A stretch of 64,000 nt of DNA, taken from NCBI RefSeq assembly GCF_902833045.1, contig NZ_CADFDU010000005.1, positions 463,418-527,417 on the forward strand, written 5' to 3'. The notes beneath the pieces were generated by a model. That model was not told the DNA's origin and did no database searches. It saw only the letters and a program-made list of their open reading frames with translations. Made by a program: the position numbers and the translations under genes. Every line of letters starts with the position of its first letter. Position 1 is the stretch's first letter. This DNA is from Burkholderia sp. BCC0322 (lineage in GTDB: Bacteria; Pseudomonadota; Gammaproteobacteria; Burkholderiales; Burkholderiaceae). This document shows, one piece after another, positions 53,862-62,933 of this stretch.

Positions 53862-54707
53862 ATGATGAAAGCGACACTGAATTATGCGTTGATGGTCACC
53901 GCGCTCACCGGCGCACTCGCCGCTTCCGCCCACGCCCAAACGCCGACCGCGTCCGCGGCAACGAACACCGTAGCGACGGTGAACGGCACGGCAATCACGC
54001 AGGTGGAAGTCGATGCCGTGCTGCGGGCGTCGCGGCAACCGGATACGCCGCAGGTGCGTCAGGCGATCAAGAATCAACTGATCACGCGCGTGCTGATCCA
54101 GCAGGCGGCGGATAAAGCGAACTACGGCAGCAAGCCCGAAGTGCAGGCGGCCATGCAGGTGGCGAAGGCGAATGCCGAGACGCAGCTGTATCTGAAGGAC
54201 AACGTGAAGCCGGAGCCGGTCACGGATGCCCAGGTGAAGTCGCGCTACGACGAAATTGTCGCATCGCTCGGGAAGGACGAATACAAGCCGCGCCTGATCG
54301 TCGTCAAGGATGCAGCGACGGCGGCGACCGTCGTGAGCGAACTGAAGGCAGGCAAGTCGTTTGAAGGTCTGGCTCGCCAGTACAGTATCGCGCCGAGCCG
54401 CGATAGCGGCGGGGAGTTGCCTTGGGTGAGCTTCAAGGCGCCGGCGACGGAGGGCAAGACTTCCGGATTGCCGGTCGCGATCGCCCAGGCGCTCGAGAAA
54501 CTGCCGGTCGGCGCTGTGACGCCCGACTCAATCGCGATCGGTAACACGTGGGCGATCGTCAAGCTCGATGCAAAGCGGCCGACGCAGGTGCCGGCGTTCA
54601 ACGCCGTCAAGACGACGATTCAGCAGCAGTTGCAGGCGCTGGCGCTTGAGAAGGCCAGCGCGGACTTCGTCGGCGGCTTGCTGAAGAATGCGACCATTCA
54701 GCAATAG
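53862..54707 (+). CDS. Periplasmic parvulin-type peptidyl-prolyl isomerase (PpiC/SurA-like)
   Basis: 281 residues. Signal peptide to AHAQ (about 26), SurA-like N-terminal helices (ITQVEVDAVLRASRQPD), then a parvulin domain with KPRLIVVKDAATAATVVSEL, FEGLARQYSIAPSRDSGGEL and PWVSF, and a C-terminal helix. Such chaperones keep outer-membrane and secreted proteins unfolded or assist barrel assembly. Being 81 bases downstream of the TpsB gene, it may assist the TpsB barrel or the exoproteins in the periplasm. Confidence 0.9.
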   Translation: MMKATLNYALMVTALTGALAASAHAQTPTASAATNTVATVNGTAITQVEVDAVLRASRQPDTPQVRQAIKNQLITRVLIQQAADKANYGSKPEVQAAMQVAKANAETQLYLKDNVKPEPVTDAQVKSRYDEIVASLGKDEYKPRLIVVKDAATAATVVSELKAGKSFEGLARQYSIAPSRDSGGELPWVSFKAPATEGKTSGLPVAIAQALEKLPVGAVTPDSIAIGNTWAIVKLDAKRPTQVPAFNAVKTTIQQQLQALALEKASADFVGGLLKNATIQQ

Positions 54708-54734
54708 AGCACGCGCATGATCAGGGAGACGAGC

Positions 54735-55145
54735 ATGGAAGCCCGGATTCCGGACGCGCAGCGTATTGCACCGGAACTGATGTCTCCCATCGAGCAGGCG
54801 TTCCTCGCCAAGGTGGGGCGCAGCGGCGTGTCGGATACGGCCGTCAAATTCGCGCTGATGGTCGTGACGATGCTCAGCTTCGTGTCTTGGCAGACGCTGT
54901 TTCTGGGAGACATCGCAAAGCGTGTCGGCCTATCGCGACAAGAGGTGGCTGTCGCTGCAAGCGAGCTGATGACCATCGGTGCGTTCGAACGGCGCCTTTC
55001 AAGGTTTGCCGCGCGCAAGTTACAGTCGTTTCGACTCTGCAAGCAGTCCCGAGCTGCAAATCGCGCGCAGCAGTCGACACTGAGGCGTCGCGAGAGCGAA
55101 TCAGGTTCGTCGTGGCCACACGTCGGAGCTGAGTTCCATGGCTGA
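54735..55145 (+). CDS. HTH protein with probable frameshift
   Basis: 136 residues as read, from ATG 54735 (GGGAG site). Residues 55-85 look like a winged-helix recognition region (LFLGDIAKRVGLSRQEVAVAASELMTIGAF). From about 54995 the frame turns Arg/Ser-rich; the next frame reads on more naturally as FKVCRAQVTVVSTLQAVPSC and SRAAVDTEASRERIRFVVA to a stop at 55132. A one-base shift near 54990-55000 is the likely reason. It may have been the local regulator of the secretion locus. Confidence 0.5.
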   Translation: MEARIPDAQRIAPELMSPIEQAFLAKVGRSGVSDTAVKFALMVVTMLSFVSWQTLFLGDIAKRVGLSRQEVAVAASELMTIGAFERRLSRFAARKLQSFRLCKQSRAANRAQQSTLRRRESESGSSWPHVGAEFHG

Positions 55146-55179
55146 GATCCGCCAAACAACGCCTTGGTAGGGCGGGCAA

Positions 55180-55395
55180 TTGCCGGGGCAGGCGCGCTCG
55201 TTTTTGCTCGACACCAGGCAGCGTTCGTGGCTGAGCCGCTTGCGCGCGGCGTGGAACGACGACCTCGTCATTCAGATCTACGGCGGCTGGATACGGCTGC
55301 GCTGCGACAAGGGCGACTGGCGTTTTACCAGTAAGGCGGAACTCCGCACGGCGGTGACGCGTCGTCGGCGCCAGAATCAATCAGCAACGCCTTGA
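55180..55395 (+). CDS. Hypothetical protein, uncertain
   Basis: 71 residues from a TTG start without a good ribosome site. The middle reads IQIYGGWIRLRCDKGDWRFT, a plausible beta-rich segment, and the end is Arg-rich. No family is recognised. It may be the real remnant of a gene broken together with the HTH gene. Confidence 0.3.
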   Translation: MPGQARSFLLDTRQRSWLSRLRAAWNDDLVIQIYGGWIRLRCDKGDWRFTSKAELRTAVTRRRRQNQSATP

Positions 55396-55400
55396 GTCAT

Positions 55401-55495
55401 CGATATATTATATAAGGGGCGGACCGGAAAGCCCTGTCGTAGCTAGGCCGGTCTACACCGATAAAGTGCACGAAAATCAAGATTGCGGGGATCCG
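55401..55495 (+). repeat. Dispersed leader repeat, copy A
   Basis: About 95 bases related to 60841-60926: shared blocks include CGACAT/CGATAT, GGCGGACCGG or GGCGCGGATCGG, AAGCCC(T)TGTC, CTAC-CC, GAAATC or GAAAATC, and GGGGATCCG. Copy A ends exactly at the FkbM start codon. Confidence 0.5.
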
Positions 55496-56332
55496 ATGCC
55501 AGTTTATGCGAGCCAGAAGTGCCGTTACGGCACGATGCTGTTCAATTCGAATGACCAGTTTGTCGGCCGTAGCCTGTCGCTATATGGCGAATGGTCTGAG
55601 CCGGAATCCTTTCTGTTTTCCCAGACGGTTCGCCAGGGCGATATCGTTGTCGAGGCTGGTGCAAACATCGGCTCACATACGGTAATGCTTTCGCATGCAG
55701 TCGGTGAAGCCGGCGCGGTGTTTGCGTTCGAGCCGCAACGCCTCACGCATCAGTTGCTCTGCGCAAATCTTGCGCAGAACGAGCGCCTTAATGTACGAGC
55801 GCTACAGTGCGCGGTAGGCGATACGGAAGGGGTGGTGAACTTCCCGACCGTCGACCCGCGAGTGCCGAACAATTTCGGCGGCCTGTCACTTTTCATGAGC
55901 GACACCATAACCGAACAGGTAGCGCTGCGCACGATTGATTCACTGCGATTACAGCGTCTCGATTTTCTGAAGGCGGACGTTGAAGGGTTCGAAGCACAGA
56001 CCATTCGAGGTGCACAGGAGTCCATACGCGCACATCGGCCAATCGTTTACCTTGAATACCTGAACCACTACACGGGCGACAGCTCGAAGTCGTTCCTCGA
56101 GTTCTTCTCGGCCCTCGACTATCGAGTCTGGTATTTCATCACGCCGCTTTTCAATCGGCAAAACTTTCTCGGCAACCTCGAAAACGTATTCGACGGTACG
56201 TGGTCGTTTGATCTCGTCTGTGTCCCGCGCGAGCGTGGTGAAATGCAAGGGCTGGTTGAGGTGACGCCTGACAACGAGGGCGTGTGCCGTGATCCGGATG
56301 CATGGCGAAGCGTACGTTTTGTTGCAGCGTAG
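55496..56332 (+). CDS. FkbM-family SAM-dependent methyltransferase
   Basis: 278 residues from ATG 55496; an in-frame GTG at 55466 is the alternative. The SAM-binding motif I is DIVVEAGANIGSHTVMLSH, followed by AFEPQRLTHQLLCANLAQN (post-II) and the FkbM-specific LDFLKADVEGFEAQTIRGA. Such enzymes O-methylate sugars or polyketides and are common in surface polysaccharide loci. No glycosyltransferases are near, so the substrate is unclear; modification of a surface glycan or of the exoproteins is speculative. Confidence 0.9.
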   Translation: MPVYASQKCRYGTMLFNSNDQFVGRSLSLYGEWSEPESFLFSQTVRQGDIVVEAGANIGSHTVMLSHAVGEAGAVFAFEPQRLTHQLLCANLAQNERLNVRALQCAVGDTEGVVNFPTVDPRVPNNFGGLSLFMSDTITEQVALRTIDSLRLQRLDFLKADVEGFEAQTIRGAQESIRAHRPIVYLEYLNHYTGDSSKSFLEFFSALDYRVWYFITPLFNRQNFLGNLENVFDGTWSFDLVCVPRERGEMQGLVEVTPDNEGVCRDPDAWRSVRFVAA

Positions 56333-56472
56333 ATTTTCAGAAGCCGCACCGAGTCAGACGAGCCGAGGCTGTCTGCGTGGTCTGGTCTCGCTGACCCTAG
56401 CCCACAAATCTGTCCCACTTGGAAGTGGAAAATTCCGGCATGACGATGTCATCGAGACTTGGAGGTCATGCC

Positions 56473-56538
56473 GTGAAGAAGAGCAAGTTCAACGAAGAGC
56501 AGATCGCTTCGCGATGCAGCTTTCGTGAGGCGTGGTGA
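56473..56538 (+). pseudogene. IS3-type OrfA start remnant
   Basis: GTG start followed by KKSKFNEEQIA, the first residues of IS407-like OrfA proteins, then nonsense and a stop after about 20 codons. GGAGG lies just upstream and a CCACTTGGAAGTGG palindrome is near 56418. The rest of 56333-56786 shows no gene. Confidence 0.6.
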
Positions 56539-56786
56539 CAACATCAGATCGAGAATCGATCGATATCGGGAAGCGGCGCAGATCGCAGATCGACAGCCTG
56601 CTCTGATTGGATGAGCCATCTAATTGGAATAGTGGGTGGCCCTCGGAATAGGGTGCTATTGGAACAAAATTCCGTGCCGATGATAACTGTCAATATTGAC
56701 AGGGATTGTTCCGATTCGCGTTGCTGCCGAGCCGACGACAGCACCGCCTCGCCGCCCGTTCCGTCCAGGGACGGGCGGATGATTTC

Positions 56787-57725
56787 TTACGCGTGACGCC
56801 ATTTTGCCAACGTGGGCAGTTCGCGCTCGGTGGCCGCATCGTCCAGACGGGTCCAGCTATAAAACGTGCCGCTCCATCCCGGAACGGGTAGCGGGGTTGC
56901 GCAGCGAATGTCCGCGAGACCCGGTCGATAGCCCTGAGATGGCCAGAACAGCGGCATGATGCGGCGTGCTTCCATGCCGCGACACAATTCGGCCGGTCCA
57001 CCCGCGTCGGCCACGATATCGCAGTGGAACGACCAGTCCTCCTCGCTCCAGGCGAGAAAGACACTTGGCGCACCGGCGGCGTCAAACATCAGCACCGCGT
57101 CCTGATTGGGGCGCCAGTAGTATTCGACGATGCCTTCCCGCGCGGCCACTGCATCGATCAGCTTGACGATCCGCGGATCCCGGTAGGTCGCCCCCGCTTC
57201 ATGCAGGCTGATGTGCCCGCGGGCTGCGCAGAACTTGCGTTTCGCGTTGTCCAGCACGGCTGCCAGCTTGCGAGGCATCTCGACGTCGGTTTTCTTCAGA
57301 TAGCAATCGATCAGTCCCGCGTTGAATGCGTCCACCGCCTCGCGCTCGTCGGCGACGCCGGTGAGCAGGATTTTCATGCAGTCCGCGTTACGGATGGAGG
57401 CCAGAAACCGGATGCCGTCGACCTCCGGCATCGAATAGTCGACGACTACCGCGCCCACCGCCTCAAATCGGGCGAGATTGGTGAGCACATCATGGCCGAT
57501 CGCATTTCCGCCGGTATTCTCCGCACCAAAAAAGTCCGCGGCGGTCGGTGGTGTCTCCGCGTCACGCGACGATACGAAGTCGAGCGCCGCCTGGGGCTGC
57601 GTAAAGAAACGGTTCAGGCGTTCGTCCGGAAATATGCCCCGCAGTGCCTGCAGGAAATCCGGATTGTCGTCGACAAATACCACGGACACGGGATAAAGCA
57701 CCGGCTGCCTAACGAAGGGTTGCAT
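56787..57725 (-). CDS. Response regulator with inserted receiver and non-DNA-binding output domain
   Basis: 312 residues. Receiver features: acidic pair D19-D20 (VVFVDDNPDFL), phospho-acceptor D96 (AVVVDYSMPEVDG), T122 (ILLTGVAD) and K144 (CYLKKTD). The acceptor is about 40 residues later than usual because of an inserted segment around residues 52-88 (containing ADFFGAENTGGNAIG). The C-terminal 150 residues (EYYWRPNQDAVLMFD, FLAWSEEDWSFHCDIVAD, LPVPGWSGTFYSWTRL) contain no HTH. The overall shape recalls LqsR/PhcR-type regulators of alpha-hydroxyketone or 3-hydroxy-ester signalling. It is divergent from the thioesterase gene; the kinase lies beyond that. Confidence 0.8.
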   Translation of the reverse strand: MQPFVRQPVLYPVSVVFVDDNPDFLQALRGIFPDERLNRFFTQPQAALDFVSSRDAETPPTAADFFGAENTGGNAIGHDVLTNLARFEAVGAVVVDYSMPEVDGIRFLASIRNADCMKILLTGVADEREAVDAFNAGLIDCYLKKTDVEMPRKLAAVLDNAKRKFCAARGHISLHEAGATYRDPRIVKLIDAVAAREGIVEYYWRPNQDAVLMFDAAGAPSVFLAWSEEDWSFHCDIVADAGGPAELCRGMEARRIMPLFWPSQGYRPGLADIRCATPLPVPGWSGTFYSWTRLDDAATERELPTLAKWRHA

Positions 57726-57969
57726 TCGAGTCTCGAAAAATCAGCAGAGGAACGTGCGGCACCGGAGACGCATGACCGCGAACGACGGTCGCATTGCACG
57801 ACCGCGCTAATTATCCGGCGAAAGTGGGACGCGCATCAACTACTCCTCATCCGCGCATTCGACATGTTTGGACCGCGCCGCTCAGTTTAAATGCACGGGG
57901 AGAATCGGGCCATTCCTTCTCGTTGAAGGAATGCGCCGCTACCGCCAGTAGCGATTCAAGGAGTTATCC

Positions 57970-58443
57970 ATGCTGACGCGAGACGCGATTCTTAACGTCC
58001 TTTCCAACGAAACGGCACATCTGTCCGAGAAAACCTTCCATCACGTGGTCGACATTTACCTCAAGGATTCCAATGCCTTCATGAATACCTATTTCTCACG
58101 CTACTTCGAATGGCAGGGCGTGTGCCGTGAACGCTGGTTTCACGAATGCATCCACAACAACCTGCTGGCGGCCGGCGGGTCGTTCGTGACGAAGCGCGCG
58201 CATCAGGAATACGTCCACGAGACGTTTCCGTTCCAGCGGGTCGATTGCTATCTCAATACGTTCGAGGTTCGGCAGTGTTCGGCCTATCTGCTGTTTCGCT
58301 TCTACGTTGACGGACGGCAAGTGTCGCTGGGGTATCAGCAAATCGTGTTTGCCGGTTCCGACAAGCGGATCCGCCGGTTTCCGCCGGGCATCATCGAGCG
58401 GGTCAAGGCGTATGAACTGATCCTGCCGTCCGCCGCGAACTGA
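57970..58443 (+). CDS. Hotdog-fold thioesterase-like protein
   Basis: 157 residues with AAGGAG seven bases before the ATG. The text SRYFEWQGVCRERWF, FVTKRAHQEYVHETFPF and VSLGYQQIVFA fits a hotdog acyl-CoA thioesterase (4-hydroxybenzoyl-CoA thioesterase/FabZ-like superfamily). The usual early catalytic Asp is not obvious. Placed between a response regulator and a histidine kinase, it could turn over an acyl-thioester linked to signal synthesis or modify the signal; this is inference. Confidence 0.65.
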   Translation: MLTRDAILNVLSNETAHLSEKTFHHVVDIYLKDSNAFMNTYFSRYFEWQGVCRERWFHECIHNNLLAAGGSFVTKRAHQEYVHETFPFQRVDCYLNTFEVRQCSAYLLFRFYVDGRQVSLGYQQIVFAGSDKRIRRFPPGIIERVKAYELILPSAAN

Positions 58444-58456
58444 ACGTGAGACAGCC

Positions 58457-59923
58457 TTACCCAATGCGATAGCGCCGGGTGGGCGCCGGCGGATCGCGCA
58501 ATGCCTGGTCCGCCGGCGAACCGGGCTCCGGCAGCCGAATCGTGAACGTAGTCCGGACGCCGGGGAGGGATTCACACGCGATGGTGCCGCCGAGCGCCTC
58601 GCATACGCGGCGACAGAAGCTCAATCCCATGCCGGCACCGCGACCGTGCGACTTGGTTGAGAAGAAGGCGTCGAAGATTCGAGGGAGCACATCGGGTGCG
58701 ATGCCCGGGCCCGTATCGCTGAAACGCACCACGCAGTAACCGTTGCTGCGATGGGCCTCGATCTCGATCTGCCCACGGCCGTTTGCGTGGATCGCGTACA
58801 GGGCGTTTTTCAGCAGATTGAAGATGACGAAGATCACGAGCGAGTCGGATCCGGAGAACTGAAGGTCCGGATCGATCGGGTCGACCGACACGCGGTCTCG
58901 CTCACCCACACGGAAGGGAAAGCGATCCACCGCGGCGTCGACACAGGCCCGTATCGGATAGGCCGCGAAGCCGTGGCGATCGAGTCGGTCCAGCGTAAAG
59001 GACGCCAGGGACATTTCGACCACCGTACTCGTGGTGTCAACCTGGCGCCGGATCGACGACGCGAGCGTCGGCAGCCGCTCCAGCTGTTCGGGATATAAAC
59101 CGTCGGCGCACAACCGGTGCTCCACCGCTAGCCGATACCCGCGCAGCAGCACCGGCAGGACGCTCCGCAGCTCGTCCGCGTGCAGGCCGATCGCCGCCAG
59201 CGGCGTGGCCACTTCGTGCGCGACCGTCGCGGCCAGCAGATAGGGGCCCATCAGGCCATAGCGGACGATCGACGTCGCGAGAATCCCGAGACTGAGCGCG
59301 ATAACCAGCACCCCGACCGGATAGAACTCGACTCCGTAGTTCACCGCATAGTCGGTAGCCGCGAGCGAGTAGAGGCCCAGGCTGACGAGACATTGGGTGA
59401 GCAGTTGCCGGACGTCTCGCGCTCGCTCCTGTCGTCTAGCGTCGATCAGGAGCCAACCGCTGCGGCCGACCAGGAGTACCGTCTGCACGACGTGCAACGG
59501 ATGCAGTGGGCCTGCCTTGGGATACGGGCCAAAGAAATGCAGGCGAAATCCATCGACGACCGCATTGCTCGTGACGAGCAGTACCGCCAGCAGGACGCAG
59601 AGTCCGTAGGATGCGAACAGGATCGGCCGCTCGTCCCGACGCGACACGATCTCCGTCACGAAATGGTAGAAGGTCGTCGGCAGAAAAAGGATGAACAGAT
59701 AGCCTGCCTTGACCAACACGTTGGCAACGTCCGCCTCGGTCGTCTGGAACAGGAAGGCCCACGTTCCCTGCCAGACGAAGGTCGTCGCGCACATCAAGAC
59801 GAACGGGACCGATACGCGCGTGAGGCCCTTGGTGGCCATCACGTAGAGGCCGAACCCGAGAAACAACGCAGATACAAACGCGGGCAAGATCGAGTACATG
59901 ATGCGTGAATCCACAATGTTCAC
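58457..59923 (-). CDS. Multi-TM sensor histidine kinase (HisKA_7TM/CqsS-LqsS-like)
   Basis: 488 residues. About seven hydrophobic helices fill residues 8-230, with little periplasmic sequence, then the H-box AHEVATPLAAIGLHADEL (His236). The N-box is IFVIFNLLKNALYAI, and G boxes are FSDTGPGIAPDVLPRIFDAF and GRGAGMGLSFCRRVCEALGG. All catalytic elements are present. The architecture, a membrane-embedded sensor for a hydrophobic ligand, is that of CqsS/LqsS/PhcS quorum-sensing kinases and of 7TM kinases. The expected partner is the response regulator at 56787. It is convergent with the thioesterase gene. Confidence 0.87.
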   Translation of the reverse strand: MNIVDSRIMYSILPAFVSALFLGFGLYVMATKGLTRVSVPFVLMCATTFVWQGTWAFLFQTTEADVANVLVKAGYLFILFLPTTFYHFVTEIVSRRDERPILFASYGLCVLLAVLLVTSNAVVDGFRLHFFGPYPKAGPLHPLHVVQTVLLVGRSGWLLIDARRQERARDVRQLLTQCLVSLGLYSLAATDYAVNYGVEFYPVGVLVIALSLGILATSIVRYGLMGPYLLAATVAHEVATPLAAIGLHADELRSVLPVLLRGYRLAVEHRLCADGLYPEQLERLPTLASSIRRQVDTTSTVVEMSLASFTLDRLDRHGFAAYPIRACVDAAVDRFPFRVGERDRVSVDPIDPDLQFSGSDSLVIFVIFNLLKNALYAIHANGRGQIEIEAHRSNGYCVVRFSDTGPGIAPDVLPRIFDAFFSTKSHGRGAGMGLSFCRRVCEALGGTIACESLPGVRTTFTIRLPEPGSPADQALRDPPAPTRRYRIG

Positions 59924-60099
59924 TGGTCGCGCACCACGGAACTCTCTTGGCCGGTGCTATTTGCGAAAGTAGCACGCAGCGGCAGGCGAGCGGGTGCGGC
60001 AGGTTTGTACATGGGGTCTCCCCGCATCACAATAGTCGATCGCGCGCGCGACGGGTCCCGAACAGGACAGTCGAATGCCATCATGATGAGGAGCCGGCC

Positions 60100-60459
60100 A
60101 TGGATTTCAACTTGGCCGCTACAAGCTATGTCCCCGCGATTGCATTCGTCATCACGATTGCGCGAGCTATCGCAATGACGAATGTCAAGAACCGCTCCGC
60201 AACTAAAGCTGCGGCCGATCGTGTGAAGCAGGAACTCGAACAGGACGACAGTCTACCCGGCGAACTGCCCGACTGGCGGGTGAGCCGTCACCGATTGACA
60301 AGAAAATTTTCGAAGCAATTGCATCGATCGAGTGCAAAATCTCGAATAATCGGCCGACCCGATACACCTGTCCGGGAGCCCGCGTTCCCTGTCATAAAAA
60401 ATGACGTCGGATGGATAACCGATGCCTGCTTGCAGCAAGCACCGCATGCTACGCCTTAA
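60100..60459 (+). CDS. Hypothetical small membrane protein
   Basis: 119 residues as read, from ATG 60100 with GAGGAG upstream. One hydrophobic N-terminal helix (YVPAIAFVITIARAIAM) is followed by a charged segment (ATKAAADRVKQELEQDD). The second half has weak coding character and may be read-through after a lost stop. No family recognised. Confidence 0.4.
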   Translation: MDFNLAATSYVPAIAFVITIARAIAMTNVKNRSATKAAADRVKQELEQDDSLPGELPDWRVSRHRLTRKFSKQLHRSSAKSRIIGRPDTPVREPAFPVIKNDVGWITDACLQQAPHATP

Positions 60460-61154
60460 CATGGGGTTTCGCGAATATTTCGCGCCGCTCGAAATTTGCC
60501 TGGGTGGCTCGTTCGAAAGCGTCTTCCGATGAATGGAGGGCGAGCAGCGGATTTCATGGAGCGACGATACCGCACGCCGCACCGAAGACGAAGGGTGCCG
60601 ATGTGAGGTCGCCGAAAAATGCGTTCTCCGGGGCGAAGCATATGGCGTGGCAATATAAATTATGCGAAGCCCGCGGAGCATACTTCCTACATTAACTGCA
60701 AACAAGGTAAGGGCGTCGATCTGAAACGGCTCGATGTTGACGCAACATTGGGAGCCGACGGGTTTAGGCCATGCGACGACGCGCTGGCGTCACTCGATGC
60801 AGGGTGAATAAAAATCAGACAGAGAGTATTCTTTTTCACTCGACATTATTGTGGGCGCGGATCGGAAGCCCTTGTCACGCTAAATCAGGCTACCCCAGTG
60901 AAGCCCGTCGAAATCGAGGGGATCCGGGAAAGGAAGAATTTTAGTTGCTTCGGGCGTGGTTGCACGAACCAACATCGCACTGTGAAGCCCATTCCGCCCG
61001 CTGCACCGCTCGATGGCCCGTCTCCGTTTTGCGGAATCCGGCTGCGACGCATGATTTGCCGTCGATTAAACGCCCGAAAACGTAACACCAGCGGGCATGA
61101 CATAAGCATCCGGACGCTGATTTGCCAACGCGTCACTCATAACAAGGAACTTCG
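60460..61154. other. Long non-coding stretch with relic character
   Basis: No convincing gene in 695 bases. Codon use is poor in every frame and base composition is mixed. It contains a copy of the dispersed leader repeat (60841-60926) and AT-rich GAATAAAAATCAG and TTCTTTTTCACTCG patches. The last 20 bases supply the AAGGAA site of the WG-repeat gene. Confidence 0.5.
60841..60926 (+). repeat. Dispersed leader repeat, copy B
   Basis: Diverged copy of 55401-55495, about 230 bases upstream of the WG-repeat gene. See finding. Confidence 0.5.
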
Positions 61155-62357
61155 ATGGCACATCGCATGTACATGTTCAATCTGCAAGACATCGGTCCGG
61201 CCGACACGCCATGTCTGAACATGGTGGAGTGGAACTACGACTTCCCGACGGTGTTGAGTCCGCTGCTGGCGGTAGCGCCATTCCTTGCACGTAATCGTTG
61301 TAACGATACCGGCGATGACGACGGAATTTATGCGGAAGCCGAAGGCGGCAAGACGCGGATGGCCAGGTTGTACGCATTCCTGGAGCGTCATGCCGACCGT
61401 CTGATCGACGATCTAGACGCGTTCCGGGAAGCAAAGCGCAAGATATTCGCATTCCTCGAAAATCGCGCGATCCACCGGTACTTTCATCTGAACGGATGGG
61501 ATGTGTTCAACCTGTCGGCGAAGCCGCACGTTGAACTGGCTCAAGCGTTGTTGGCACGCATCGAGCGCGACAATGCGAGAATCGAGCAAGCGATCGAGGC
61601 CGACGATCTCGCCATACTCGACCAGTGCGAGGGTCTTGCGGAAGAAGATGTCACCAGTTTTCGCGAACTGATCAACCAGGACCACTACGACTACGGGTGG
61701 GAACCGTTAACCTCGATTTACTACGAGCAAGTTGAAGTGTTCGAGCAAGACGGGAAGATGGGCGTGATGGCCATCACGGGCGAGACGCTGGTGCCACCGC
61801 GCTACGACGAGATCTGCTTCGACGCATGGATGGAAGTTGCAATCGTGCGGCAAGGCGACCGATACGGACATATCGATAGCCAGGGGAACGCGATTACGCC
61901 GGTGCAGTACGAGCGCGTATGGGCGTTCTGGCGCGGGGAATATGCGCGGGTGCTGCATGACGGAAAGTTCGGGGTGGTGGATCGCAACGGCGTACAGGTC
62001 ATCCCGTGCCGTTATACCGCCTTGACCGTGCTGCTGCACTCCGGCAGCAGGTGCTGGGCCGCCTGCGAACACGAGCGATGGGGCGTGCTCGACGCTTCGG
62101 GGCAATGGCGTCTGCCGGCCGAATACCAATCGATCGACGACTCGATCGGCCGGATCGTAGCGACCCGGCCGGGCAAGGACGTGCCGGACATCTTCACCCG
62201 TCGTTTCGTGCGGCTCGGCACATTGCCTGACGACGATATCGTGGCGTTCGAAGTCGAACACGACGAGGACGGCAAGGTGTTTCACTATGACGTCAAGCAG
62301 GCGGGTACCGAAATGGTCTCCACGTTCGACGAAGATGGCCAGCCGGTCGGCACCTGA
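61155..62357 (+). CDS. WG-repeat protein with N-terminal domain of unknown function
   Basis: 400 residues with AAGGAA upstream. Residues 1-190 form a helical domain I do not recognise (MYMFNLQDIGPADTPCLNMVEWN, then LERHADRLIDDLDAFREAKRK). Residues 195-350 hold WG-type repeats: KMGVMAITGETLVPPRYDEI, YGHIDSQGNAITPVQYERV, KFGVVDRNGVQVIPCRYTAL and RWGVLDASGQWRLPAEYQSI, four clear units. WG proteins are cytoplasmic or surface binding proteins of uncertain role. No signal peptide is visible. Flanked by relic DNA and IS elements, it is probably accessory cargo. Confidence 0.85.
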   Translation: MAHRMYMFNLQDIGPADTPCLNMVEWNYDFPTVLSPLLAVAPFLARNRCNDTGDDDGIYAEAEGGKTRMARLYAFLERHADRLIDDLDAFREAKRKIFAFLENRAIHRYFHLNGWDVFNLSAKPHVELAQALLARIERDNARIEQAIEADDLAILDQCEGLAEEDVTSFRELINQDHYDYGWEPLTSIYYEQVEVFEQDGKMGVMAITGETLVPPRYDEICFDAWMEVAIVRQGDRYGHIDSQGNAITPVQYERVWAFWRGEYARVLHDGKFGVVDRNGVQVIPCRYTALTVLLHSGSRCWAACEHERWGVLDASGQWRLPAEYQSIDDSIGRIVATRPGKDVPDIFTRRFVRLGTLPDDDIVAFEVEHDEDGKVFHYDVKQAGTEMVSTFDEDGQPVGT

Positions 62358-62429
62358 CACGACGATCATCATCGTGTGAGTTGCGTGACGCAGTATCTGG
62401 GCGCGGGCGAGGGTGAAAACCGGGACCGT

Positions 62430-62900
62430 TCACCACCGATGATCGCTGCCGTCGATCTGAATCAGTTCGCCCAAGCAGGCGCGCCGGGCCCGCGGCTGAT
62501 AGACCTTCGGCGGCCGCTGCCGGCGTGGCACCCACAAACCGGCATCCGTCATCAGCCGCCGTACCGTTTCCTTGGCCAACTGGATGCCATGGCACTCGGA
62601 CAACTTCTCGCAGGCCAGCGTCGGGCCAAAATCCGCGTAGCGCTCGCGAATGATCGTCAGCGCTCGCCGAGCCAGTTCCTCGTCCAATCGCCGGTTCCCC
62701 GGACGACCACGTTTGCGCGACGTCAGTCCAACCGCGCCAGATTCCCGGTACCGAATCACTAGCCGTTCGATCTGCCGGACCGTCAGGCCCAGTCGTTCGG
62801 CCGCGCGGCCAGGCTTCAGCCACGAATCCACTACAGCCTGGATGACCTTCAGACGATCGAGTTCTCGCATGTTCAATGTCACCAGTGCTGTTCGGTGCAT
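62430..62900 (-). pseudogene. ISNCY-type transposase, N-terminal fragment (copy A)
   Basis: 157 residues from ATG 62900 (GGAG site). It holds the HTH and linker region (GRAAERLGLTVRQIERLVIRY, RKRGRPGNRRLDEELARRA, GLWVPRRQRPPKVYQPRAR) and reaches IQIDGSDHRW, where the first catalytic Asp of the DDE core lies, then a TGA. The rest of the core is absent; the sequence beyond 62430 is unrelated. Confidence 0.85.
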
Positions 62901-62933
62901 CGCCGGCTCCATGATCTGACGGGGAGCCGGCAA

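Noticed and set aside
60456-60653. 65-codon minus-strand frame reading MLRPGERIFRRPHIGT and onward
   Set aside because: Arg-rich, without a start signal or family; lies in relic DNA.
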